From NCBI GenBank assembly GCA_024235135.1, contig JACKMZ010000002.1, positions 186,001 to 250,000 of the forward strand: a stretch of 64,000 nucleotides of DNA, read 5' to 3'. This DNA is from Gammaproteobacteria bacterium. Its GTDB lineage: Bacteria > Pseudomonadota > Gammaproteobacteria > Competibacterales > Competibacteraceae. Under the pieces are notes generated by a model. The model did no database searches. It saw only the letters and a list, made by a program, of their open reading frames with translations, and had not been told where the DNA came from. Within the stretch, counting starts at the first letter, position 1, and every line of letters begins with the position of its first letter. Position numbers and translations under genes: made by a program. Below, in pieces: positions 35,101 through 41,964 of the stretch.

Positions 35101-36135
35101 GGCCAACCGGCGCGGGCGATCCTGCTGTATTCCTATGGTGATCGGCGTACCCACGAATATTTCCAGCGGCGTGATTATCCGGCCGTTGATGTGCTGGAAA
35201 GGGTATTCGCAGCCCTCAATGAAGACTGGCAAGCGAAACACGTGTTGCGCGACTGGCTGGATATCCCCGCTGATCTTTTTGAGAATGCGTTGCAGAAACT
35301 TTGGGTTCACGGAGGCGCGCGTATCGATCCGGAGGAGAACGTCAGTCGAGGAAACAAGGCTTGGCGGGAAACCTATCTGACCCAGTGCGAGCATAAATTC
35401 GGCCAGTTGGAGCAGATAACCCGTTTCGCGCAGAGTCACGTCTGTCGCATGCTGCAACTGGTGCGTCACTTCGGTGATCAGGAAGATGATGGCCGCCGTT
35501 GTGGATTGTGTGACGTATGCGCGCCGCAACAACGTATCGGGCTGCCGCTACGGGCTTTGACGTCGGCCGAAACGCGTTTGGCGATGCAGGTATTGGAGGC
35601 ATTGCGCCAGCGCGATGGCCTGACGTTGGGACAACTGTATCGACAACATGAAGATGCCGTGGAGCGGAGTCTGTTTCAGCGTCTTGTCAATGGGATGGCC
35701 GACGCGGGGCTGCTGAGTTTGAGCGAGGATTCGTTCGAGAAACAGGGGCAGGTGATTCAGTTTTGGCGCGCTTTTTTAACGGTGGCTGGACGTCGTAGTG
35801 GGGCCGATATCAGCATCAAGGTGCGCTTGCCCGAAAGTCCGGGCAAAGCACGCCCTGTCGCCGTTTCATCACCGCAAAAACACCCTGTGGCGGCCTCCGC
35901 CGGCGCCGCTCCCGAGGGACTGGTGACAGCCCTCAAGGCATGGCGACTGAGCGAGGCGTGTCGCCGTAAGGTTCCGGCTTTTCATATTCTCAGCGACCGC
36001 GTATTGCTGGCTGTGGCGGCAGCCCAGCCGGAAAGCGAAGAAGCTCTGTTGCAAATCAAGGGTATCGGACCGTTGCTGGTGAGCCGCTTTGGAGCACAGA
36101 TACTCGCGCTGATCGATTCTCACCCCGAAGCCTGA
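32101..36135 (+). CDS. topB-recQ: DNA topoisomerase III - RecQ helicase fusion
   Basis: One 1344-residue protein joins two enzymes that act together in resolving recombination intermediates. Residues 1 to about 635 are topoisomerase III (type IA): TOPRIM start IVAEKPAVARDIARVLG, TDAGREGELI at 103-112, and the active-site Tyr330 in ISYPRTDSRH. E. coli TopB has 653 residues with its Tyr at 328. A Pro/Thr/Ser-rich linker runs from about 640 to 682. Then RecQ: FRPYQEAV, Walker A MPTGAGKSLCYQLP (716-729), DEAH at 815-818, motif VI QEIGRAGRDG, the zinc site C1115, C1134, C1137, C1140, and a C-terminal HRDC domain from about 1275. All key residues of both enzymes are intact and the frame is uninterrupted. 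The order is Topo III first, helicase second. It stands alone between can and a convergent quinone reductase. Confidence 0.95.
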   Translation: MSIAIVAEKPAVARDIARVLGASQRGDGFLRNDAYVITWAIGHLVTLAEPHQVNPDWRRWNRDALPMVPTVWTLVVSEKTRGQFAVVRDIINADAVERVVCATDAGREGELIFRYIYEAAGCHKPVQRLWISSLTPDAIRQGFQNLRNGSDFDSLADAARGRSQADWLVGMNLSRACTLSIGNNLGDTLSVGRVQTPTLAMVVERELAVRAFVPEDYCEVVATFEIDQSGGDASSSHRRYQGTWFRGHKPDAKAKRLPADGLEAQQIIARAWGGQARVGSRRAEQRRIPPPLLYDLTELQRHANRLYGFSADTTLKLAQKLYEQRKVISYPRTDSRHLSEAVAGTLSQVVAVIQGLYQAELAPGTGQQALGKRFVDDAKVSDHHAIIPTPLPAQGLGMDEQKIYDLICRRLLSAWHADHIESITTVISVVISHPQPGGEPLVDAYHSTGTVIDQLGWKMLDIGAAQTRGSAQQPARRSRQAAESTAAEEPQALPSGLQEGRLLHVIEAQALAKKTRPPPRFTEATLLTAMETAGKTLEDKELSAAMKETGLGTPATRAETIETLLKRQYLERKGRTLQATERGIGLIEHVQHEIKSPLMTGQWEAQLRRIQRGEADLAGFMAGIRTFVKDAVMNTLNKPLSPVIPDGVATLSPTPASPETGTPTPVMSEAAAVRSPTPIERLGDLLLNPFRLTAFRPYQEAVCEAVVRGRDVLLVMPTGAGKSLCYQLPGIARAGTTLVISPLIALMEDQVTKLQAVGLRAERIHSGRDRAASRQVCVDYLNDRLDYLFIAPERLSVPGFPALLAKRKPVLIAVDEAHCISHWGHDFRPDYRMLRQHLPTLRPAPIIALTATATPLVQDDIVAQLGMTEAERFIHGFRRTNIAVEAVELKPTERFAAVRRVLAEPATRPAIVYAPTRKDADTLSAALNSEYPCAAYHAGMTAPERERVQAAFITGQLEVIVATIAFGMGVDKADIRTVIHFALPSTLEGYYQEIGRAGRDGQPARAILLYSYGDRRTHEYFQRRDYPAVDVLERVFAALNEDWQAKHVLRDWLDIPADLFENALQKLWVHGGARIDPEENVSRGNKAWRETYLTQCEHKFGQLEQITRFAQSHVCRMLQLVRHFGDQEDDGRRCGLCDVCAPQQRIGLPLRALTSAETRLAMQVLEALRQRDGLTLGQLYRQHEDAVERSLFQRLVNGMADAGLLSLSEDSFEKQGQVIQFWRAFLTVAGRRSGADISIKVRLPESPGKARPVAVSSPQKHPVAASAGAAPEGLVTALKAWRLSEACRRKVPAFHILSDRVLLAVAAAQPESEEALLQIKGIGPLLVSRFGAQILALIDSHPEA

Positions 36136-36154
36136 AGGGTGGGCCGCAGGGCCG

Positions 36155-36170
36155 CGGGCCGAAATGCCCG
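36155..36170 (+). terminator. Hairpin after topB-recQ
   Basis: CGGGC-CGAAAT-GCCCG, a 5-bp GC stem 20 bp past the topB-recQ stop, followed by TTGAGTTTGA. It lies between two converging genes. The T-tract is interrupted, so the terminator call is tentative. Confidence 0.35.
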
Positions 36171-36185
36171 TTGAGTTTGAGTGAC

Positions 36186-37193
36186 CTACATTTCGGTGTT
36201 CAACACCAACTTGCCGATATGCTGATTGGATTCCATCAAAGCATGGGCTGCAGCCGCTTGCTCCAGAGGGAACACCTGATGGATGAGGGGTGCGACTTGG
36301 CCGGATTCCAGCAGTGGCCAGACCTTTTCCCGCAGAGCCTGGGCGATAGGCGCTTTGTCGGCAACCGGCCGGGCGCGCAGTGTGGAGCCCGTGAAGCTCA
36401 AACGTTTCATCATGATGGGGGCGAGATTCAATTCCATCTTGGCGCCGCGTAAGAACGCAATCTGCACCAAACGGCCTTCCACGGCCAGTGCACTGAGATT
36501 GCGTTGTACGTAGTCGCCGCCCACCATGTCCAGGATCACATCGACGCCTTTGCCCTGAGTTTGTTCCCGCACCAAGGCCACGAAATCCGCGTGTCGATAA
36601 TCGACCACCAGATCCGCTCCCAAGGCTTTGCAGGCCGCGACCTTGTCCGCGTTACCCACGGTGGTAAACACCGGCGAGCCGAAGGCGCGAGCTAACTGAA
36701 TGGCCGTCGTCCCGATGCCACTGGTACCACCGTGAACCAGCAGCGTCTCGCCGGCTTGCAAGTGGGCCCGCTGGAAGACATTGCTCCAAACGGTAAAGAA
36801 AGTTTCGGGAATGGCGGCGGCCTGCACAAAGTCCAGGCCGGCGGGGATGGGCAGGCACTGAGCGGCGGGGGCGACACAATATTGGGCGTAACCACCCCCC
36901 GTCAGCAAAGCGCAGACCGGATCGCCGACAGACCAGCCGTCCACTCCCGATCCCACTTTGGCGATCGTGCCAGCCACTTCCAAGCCGGGCAAATCCGAAG
37001 CGCCGGGTGGAGGTGGATAGCTTCCCTGGCGTTGCAGACAGTCGGGACGGTTGACACCGGCGGCTGCCACTTGAATCAATACTTCGTCGTTCGCCGGCTT
37101 GGGCAAGGGTCTTTGCGTCGGTGTCAAAGCCTCAGGGCCGCCGGGTGCGGCGATCTCTATAGCCTTCATTCTGTTGGGTAATGTTTGGCTCAT
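36186..37193 (-). CDS. NAD(P)H-quinone oxidoreductase, zinc-free MDR family (PIG3-like)
   Basis: A 335-residue medium-chain reductase. The N-terminal GroES-like part has VNRPDCLQRQGSYPPPPGASDLPGLEVAGTI; the Rossmann part has LLVHGGTSGIGTTAIQLARAFG, with the AxxG-type NADPH loop. The catalytic and structural zinc ligands of alcohol dehydrogenases are absent. The PIG3/QorB-like group reduces quinones or enones. The start is ATG 37193; MKAIEIAAPGG, where family members usually begin, is 8 residues further. Monocistronic and convergent with topB-recQ. Confidence 0.88.
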   Translation of the reverse strand: MSQTLPNRMKAIEIAAPGGPEALTPTQRPLPKPANDEVLIQVAAAGVNRPDCLQRQGSYPPPPGASDLPGLEVAGTIAKVGSGVDGWSVGDPVCALLTGGGYAQYCVAPAAQCLPIPAGLDFVQAAAIPETFFTVWSNVFQRAHLQAGETLLVHGGTSGIGTTAIQLARAFGSPVFTTVGNADKVAACKALGADLVVDYRHADFVALVREQTQGKGVDVILDMVGGDYVQRNLSALAVEGRLVQIAFLRGAKMELNLAPIMMKRLSFTGSTLRARPVADKAPIAQALREKVWPLLESGQVAPLIHQVFPLEQAAAAHALMESNQHIGKLVLNTEM

Positions 37194-37261
37194 GATGTTT
37201 ATCCTATAATAGTAATAAAATCAAAAAGATAACATAAATATTCAGTCTGTTGCGACTGCTT

Positions 37262-37328
37262 AATAAGGAAAATTTCATAAGGAAAATTGAAAGGGTAGCT
37301 TCAATCCGAGCGTGATTACACTTATAAT
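37262..37328 (+). promoter_or_regulatory. Candidate promoter of the rpsP operon
   Basis: TATAAT at 37323-37328 is a perfect -10, with TTCAAT at 37300-37305 as a weak -35 (17-bp spacer). Upstream, ATAAGGAAAATT occurs twice within 30 bp (about 37264 and 37277) in AT-rich DNA, which could act as an UP-like element. The leader to rpsP would be about 90 nt. Confidence 0.5.
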
Positions 37329-37424
37329 TTACCGTTTCGGTTAATTCATGAACTAATCGGTCGAATTCGTGTTAACCAGCGGTCTTAGAACGCTGCACAG
37401 AATGTAGAGAGGAAAGAACAGCGC

Positions 37425-37691
37425 ATGGTTACCATACGCTTGACTCGCGGAGGCGCAAAGAGGCGTCCATTTTATCATGTGGTGGTTACGGACAGCCGCA
37501 GCCGTCGGGATGGACGGTACATTGAACAAATCGGTTATTTCAACCCGATCGCCAAGGGGAGCGAAGTCCGGTTGCAGTTTAAGGAGGCGCGCTTGGAGTA
37601 TTGGTTGCAGCAGGGCGCGCAAACCTCGGATCGGGTGCAGAGCCTGATCAAGGAACAGCGTCGGAATGCGACGCAACAAGCTGCTGCCTGA
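37425..37691 (+). CDS. rpsP: 30S ribosomal protein S16
   Basis: An 88-residue S16, standard length. MVTIRLTRGGAKRRPFYHVVVTDSRSRRDGRYIEQIGYFNP is the universal N-terminal signature. It is the first gene of the rpsP-rimM-trmD-rplS operon. GAGAGGAAAG upstream provides the ribosome site. Confidence 0.98.
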   Translation: MVTIRLTRGGAKRRPFYHVVVTDSRSRRDGRYIEQIGYFNPIAKGSEVRLQFKEARLEYWLQQGAQTSDRVQSLIKEQRRNATQQAAA

Positions 37692-38202
37692 GGCAAATAA
37701 CGATTCCCGTTGGATCGTGCTCGGAGAGATAACAGGCGTCTTCGGCATACAGGGCTGGGTTCGGGTGTTTTCCCACACTCAGGAGAGGAACGGTATCCTC
37801 GAATACGATCCACTGTATCTTGCCGATGGCGAAGAATGGCTCCCGATGACCATTGTTGAAGCGCAGATTCATGGCAAGGGGCTGATTGCCAAGCTGTCCG
37901 GCTGCACGGATCGGGATGCGGCGGCGAAGCTGGTGGGACGCGCGCTGGCGGTGCGCCGTGAGCAATTGCCGCCAACCGGACCGGGGGAGTACTACTGGAC
38001 CGATTTGATCGGCTTGCAGGTTGTCACTCAAGAGGGCGTTTCCCTGGGCTCGGTTGATCATCTGTTCGCTACCGGCGCCAACGATGTGTTGGTCGTCAAG
38101 GGTGAGCGCGAACGTTTGTTGCCTTTCCTGAAGAGCGAGGTCATCAAGGCTATCGACCTCGATCGAGGGACAATCCAGGTAGACTGGGACCCAGCCTTTT
38201 AG
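37666..38202 (+). CDS. rimM: 16S rRNA processing protein RimM
   Basis: A 178-residue 30S maturation factor that binds S19. The N-terminal domain has WIVLGEITGVFGIQGWVRVFSHT; the C-terminal PRC-barrel has GEYYWTDLIGLQVVTQEGVSLGSVDHLFATGANDVLVVKG and LLPFLKSEVIKAIDLDRGTI. ATG 37666 overlaps the end of rpsP by 26 bp; no later ATG precedes the conserved region, so this overlap is accepted. Confidence 0.96.
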   Translation: MRRNKLLPEANNDSRWIVLGEITGVFGIQGWVRVFSHTQERNGILEYDPLYLADGEEWLPMTIVEAQIHGKGLIAKLSGCTDRDAAAKLVGRALAVRREQLPPTGPGEYYWTDLIGLQVVTQEGVSLGSVDHLFATGANDVLVVKGERERLLPFLKSEVIKAIDLDRGTIQVDWDPAF

Positions 38203-38214
38203 GGGCTTGGTTCC

Positions 38215-38958
38215 ATGCGTATTGATGTCATCACCTTGTTTCCGGAGATGTTCGGGCCGCTGCTGAGTGGCGGCATCGTGGGCCGGGCTTGCGCGCGTGG
38301 ATTGTTGCAGGTAGTCACGTGGAATCCGCGCGACGCCGCCCAAGATCGTCATCGCACGGTCGACGATCGACCCTACGGAGGGGGGCCGGGGATGGTGATG
38401 AAGGTTCAGCCCTTGCGCGATGCCTTGCAGCGTGCGCGGCAGGCTGATGCGAAGTCGGGACCGACCTTGTATCTCAGCCCACAGGGCCGATTGCTGGATC
38501 AGGCCGGAGTACGGGAACTGGCTCTGCACGAGCGGATAGTACTGTTGACCGGACGTTATGAGGGAATAGACGAGCGACTGGTCGAATCCGAAGTCGATCA
38601 GGAATGGTCGATCGGCGATTATGTTTTGAGTGGTGGGGAACTGGCGGCCATGGTGTTGATTGACGCGATCAGCCGCCTTCTGCCGGGCGCCTTGGGACAT
38701 AGTCTGTCGGCGCAACAGGATTCCTTCATGGAAGGTTTGCTCGATTATCCGCACTACACGCGGCCCGAGGAAATCGATGGCCGGTCGGTGCCAGCGGTCT
38801 TGTTGAGTGGGGATCATGCCGCCATCGCCCGCTGGCGGCGGCGAGAATCTTTGGGGCGAACCTGGTTGCGGCGCCCTGATTTACTGGAGCGGCTTGCGCT
38901 TACCGAAGAGCAGCAGGCATTGCTGGACGAATTCAAGGAAGAATATCACCAGGGTTAA
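38215..38958 (+). CDS. trmD: tRNA (guanine-N1)-methyltransferase
   Basis: A 247-residue SPOUT methyltransferase making m1G37 in tRNA, which prevents frameshifting. The knot region has LYLSPQGRLLDQ, LLTGRYEGIDERL and IGDYVLSGGELAAMVLIDAISRLLPG; GGGPGMVMKVQPL lies at about residue 57. It starts 13 bp after rimM. Confidence 0.98.
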   Translation: MRIDVITLFPEMFGPLLSGGIVGRACARGLLQVVTWNPRDAAQDRHRTVDDRPYGGGPGMVMKVQPLRDALQRARQADAKSGPTLYLSPQGRLLDQAGVRELALHERIVLLTGRYEGIDERLVESEVDQEWSIGDYVLSGGELAAMVLIDAISRLLPGALGHSLSAQQDSFMEGLLDYPHYTRPEEIDGRSVPAVLLSGDHAAIARWRRRESLGRTWLRRPDLLERLALTEEQQALLDEFKEEYHQG

Positions 38959-39010
38959 ATGGCTTTCGGCAGTCCACGGCACTGCCGTCGACGATTTAGA
39001 GGACAGCGTG

Positions 39011-39364
39011 ATGAGCACGATTATCGATCAACTGGAACAAGAACAAATGAATCGGGAGATCCCCGATTTCGCGCCTGGCGACACCGTCGTCGTACAGGTT
39101 AAGGTAACTGAAGGCAATCGCGAACGCTTGCAGGCCTTCGAGGGTGTCGTTATCGCCAAACGCAACCGGGGTTTGAACTCCGCGTTTACTGTGCGCAAGA
39201 TTTCTCATGGCGAAGGCGTGGAGCGGGTCTTCCAATCCTACAGCCCGACAGTCGCCTCGATCACGGTGAAGCGGCGCGGTGATGTCCGGCGCGCCAAGTT
39301 GTATTATCTGCGTGGGCTGGAAGGTAAGGCGGCACGCATCAAGGAGAAGCTGACGCGTAACTGA
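39011..39364 (+). CDS. rplS: 50S ribosomal protein L19
   Basis: A 117-residue L19 with FAPGDTVVVQVKVTEGNRERLQAFEGVVIAKRNRG in the first half and SYSPTVASITVKRRGDVRRAKLYYLRGLEGKAARIKEKL at the end. ATG 39011 is chosen, with AGAGGA about 8 nt upstream; the frame is open further upstream within trmD. Last gene of the operon. Confidence 0.98.
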   Translation: MSTIIDQLEQEQMNREIPDFAPGDTVVVQVKVTEGNRERLQAFEGVVIAKRNRGLNSAFTVRKISHGEGVERVFQSYSPTVASITVKRRGDVRRAKLYYLRGLEGKAARIKEKLTRN

Positions 39365-39391
39365 CCGGTTGCATCCGTTTCGGTGCTCGCC

Positions 39392-40195
39392 ATGCCATTT
39401 GAAACCAGCGCCTTGCTGGAACCCGTCATCCGGCTGGCCGCCCAGGCCAGCGAGCGTATCATGGCGATTTACGCCACGGGGTTTTCGGTTGTCAAAAAGG
39501 CAGACGCCAGCCCTTTGACCGCAGCGGATACCGCGTCCCACGAAACGATCAGCCAGGGACTGCAGTCTCTGACACCGGACATACCGGTCCTGTCGGAGGA
39601 ATCCGCCAGCGTACCCTTCGAGCAACGCGTTCACTGGCCGCGTTTCTGGTTGGTCGACCCCCTGGATGGGACCAAGGAATTCATCAACCGTAATGGTGAA
39701 TTCACGGTCAACATTGCCTTGATCGAGCGGGGCAAACCGATCCTGGGGGTGGTTCATATACCCGCGACCGGCGTCTGCTATTATGCCGCGCGCGAGCTAG
39801 GGGCTTTCCGTCAAGAACGGGGAGCAGCGGACCACAGGATCGCCGCGCAAGCTTCACCCGATGAGGCGGTCCTGCGTGTCGTCGGAAGTCGTTCCCACGG
39901 TGGCGAGAAAGTGGCGGCTTTCGCGCAGCGCTTGGGAGCCCATCAATTCATCGCCGTGGGCAGTTCCCTGAAGTTTTGCCTGGTGGCTGAAGGCCGGGCG
40001 GATATCTATCCGCGCCTGGGGCCAACTTGGGAATGGGATACGGCGGCGGCGCAATGCATCGTTGAGGAAGCCGGAGGTCGGGTAATCGCCATCGATGGCC
40101 AACCGCTCCGGTATAACAAGGAATCCCTGCTCAATCCCCAGTTCCTGGTGTTCGGTGACGCCAGCCGTGATTGGCTTTCCTACCTGCCGTCTTGA
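39392..40195 (+). CDS. cysQ: 3'(2'),5'-bisphosphate nucleotidase CysQ
   Basis: A 267-residue Mg-dependent phosphatase of the inositol monophosphatase superfamily that removes PAP from sulfate assimilation. Metal-site motifs: LSEESA, WLVDPLDGTKEFINRNGEFTVNIALIE and WEWDTAAAQCIVEEAGG. ATG 39392 is used; a GTG 9 bp earlier is also possible. It follows rplS closely on the same strand. Confidence 0.95.
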   Translation: MPFETSALLEPVIRLAAQASERIMAIYATGFSVVKKADASPLTAADTASHETISQGLQSLTPDIPVLSEESASVPFEQRVHWPRFWLVDPLDGTKEFINRNGEFTVNIALIERGKPILGVVHIPATGVCYYAARELGAFRQERGAADHRIAAQASPDEAVLRVVGSRSHGGEKVAAFAQRLGAHQFIAVGSSLKFCLVAEGRADIYPRLGPTWEWDTAAAQCIVEEAGGRVIAIDGQPLRYNKESLLNPQFLVFGDASRDWLSYLPS

Positions 40196-40297
40196 TGCGC
40201 TCAATGGCAATCGACCGGGCCGTTGTCGCCCTGGAACGGCCCGTGCCTTGAAGGCGGTTCCTGGGGCCGAGAAAAGCATCCTTTTTCTCGTGAATCC

Positions 40298-41122
40298 ATG
40301 AGAAACACCACTCTTGTTTTATTGCTTGCGCTGATAACGGCCGCAATCGCCTATTTTCTGGGACCCTATCGTCTTGAATGGGAAAAGGTCGTGGAACTTT
40401 ACGATTGGGCTCGCCCTTGGAACGCTGTGCGAACCGATCTGCAGGAGGCCCGTGCATCCTTTCAATCCTTTCAGGAAAGCGTCACGGCCTCGCAGGCCGA
40501 CTTGGAAAAGTCTCAAGCCGCCCTGCGCAACCAGCTCAGCCAAGTGCAGGAACAACTGCATCGGCTTGAAGCCGAGCAAGAACAGCAGACTTCCGATCTG
40601 GGCATCATCCAACAACAGAACGCCCTAAAATTCGGCGAAATACAACAGGCTCTATCTACCCGACTCGCCGATTTACAGCGCCAGATCGATGAATTTCCCG
40701 CCAACTACGTCAGCAAGGCGCAGTGGGATACGGACTTGCGCATGGCATTGGCGGCGGCGGCGCAATATCAGCCGGTCGATATCAAATTAGGACCCTTGCC
40801 GGTGGGGAAATCGGAAGACTTGACCTATACCATTCCGGACACGATTCCCGACACCGCCCGTGAAATTCTCATCTATGTGTATGTGGCCACGCATTATGTG
40901 AAGGGCGGCGAGCATAACTTCAAGTTGTTCGTGAACGCCAAGAATCAACGGGAGGATGCATTTTATCTGCGCGCGGTTGCCTTCGCGCAACAGGCTTGGG
41001 CTTATAATTCGGAAAATGCCTGGCTACCCATGCCCGCCGACCGGACGTTGAGGGTGCAATCGGATGGCGAACCTTTGTTCGGTAGTTGGAACAGCAGCAT
41101 TCAGATTATTGCGTATCGCTAA
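40298..41122 (+). CDS. Membrane-anchored coiled-coil protein of unknown function
   Basis: A 274-residue protein not matched to a known family. One N-terminal membrane helix (TTLVLLLALITAAIAYFLG) is followed by a long heptad-rich region, about residues 45-150, rich in Gln, Glu and Leu (LEKSQAALRNQLSQVQEQL, LHRLEAEQEQQTSDLGIIQQ). The C-terminal 120 residues look globular and beta-rich, with DIKLGPLPVGKSEDLTYTIPDT and REILIYVYVATHYVKGGEH. The coil would project the C-terminal domain into the periplasm. ATG 40298 starts directly at the membrane helix. Confidence 0.75.
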   Translation: MRNTTLVLLLALITAAIAYFLGPYRLEWEKVVELYDWARPWNAVRTDLQEARASFQSFQESVTASQADLEKSQAALRNQLSQVQEQLHRLEAEQEQQTSDLGIIQQQNALKFGEIQQALSTRLADLQRQIDEFPANYVSKAQWDTDLRMALAAAAQYQPVDIKLGPLPVGKSEDLTYTIPDTIPDTAREILIYVYVATHYVKGGEHNFKLFVNAKNQREDAFYLRAVAFAQQAWAYNSENAWLPMPADRTLRVQSDGEPLFGSWNSSIQIIAYR

Positions 41123-41140
41123 CGCCGCCCGGAGGCCGAG

Positions 41141-41941
41141 ATGTCGGAACCGCTACTGATTGAACAGCAGGATGCGATTGTTACCCTAACCCTGAATCGT
41201 CCCGAACTGCGTAATCCAATATCCGAGGACGACATGATCGATGCCTTGGAAAGCGCCGTGGTGCGCATTAATCGTGACAGCAGCGTGCGCGTGGTCATCG
41301 TGACCGGGGCGGGAAGCGCATTTTCCTCGGGTGGCAATGTCAAGCACATGCGCGACCGGCAAGGCATGTTCGGCGGTACCCCGGCTCAACTGCGAGATGG
41401 TTACCGGCAGGGTATCCAGCGTATCCCCTTGGCGCTTTATCACATCGAAACGCCGGCCATTGCGGCTATCAATGGACCAGCCATCGGCGCAGGCTGCGAT
41501 CTGGCCATGATGTGCGATATTCGTATCGCTTCGGAAAAGGCCGTGTTCGCGGAAAGTTTCGTCAAGGTCGGGATTATTCCTGGCGATGGTGGGGCCTGGT
41601 TTCTACCGCGAGCTGTGGGTTTGTCACGCGCCTGCGAAATGGCTTTTACCGGAGAGCCTATCGATGCCCAGACCGCTCTATCATGGGGGTTGGTATCCCA
41701 GGTGGTGCCGGCGGAGCAACTGCTGGACGCCGCCAAACAGATGGCGATGAGAATCGCGGTCAACCCGCCCCAGGCTCTGCGCATGACCAAGAAATTGATC
41801 CGCGAAGGTCAGCACCTACGCTTGGATAGTCTGTTGGAAATGTCGGCGGCCATGCAGGCTCTGGTCCATCATACGCGGGACCATCAGGAAGCCGTAGCCG
41901 CTTTGCTGGAGAAACGCACCGGCCATTTCACGGGCGAATAA
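41141..41941 (+). CDS. Enoyl-CoA hydratase/isomerase family protein
   Basis: A 266-residue crotonase. The oxyanion hole segments are FSSGGNVKHM and AINGPAIGAGCDLAMMCDIRIA. In rat enoyl-CoA hydratase the catalytic Glu144 and Glu164 lie in GGGCELA and FGQPEILLGTIPGAGG; here the matching positions read GAGCDLA and FAESFVKVGIIPGDGG, so both Glu are replaced (Asp and Phe), and an Asp appears in GDGG. Hydratase activity is therefore doubtful; an isomerase or other acyl-CoA reaction is more likely. It starts 18 bp after the coiled-coil gene. Confidence 0.85.
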   Translation: MSEPLLIEQQDAIVTLTLNRPELRNPISEDDMIDALESAVVRINRDSSVRVVIVTGAGSAFSSGGNVKHMRDRQGMFGGTPAQLRDGYRQGIQRIPLALYHIETPAIAAINGPAIGAGCDLAMMCDIRIASEKAVFAESFVKVGIIPGDGGAWFLPRAVGLSRACEMAFTGEPIDAQTALSWGLVSQVVPAEQLLDAAKQMAMRIAVNPPQALRMTKKLIREGQHLRLDSLLEMSAAMQALVHHTRDHQEAVAALLEKRTGHFTGE

Positions 41942-41964
41942 AGTTCTGCGGCTGAGAACGGATC

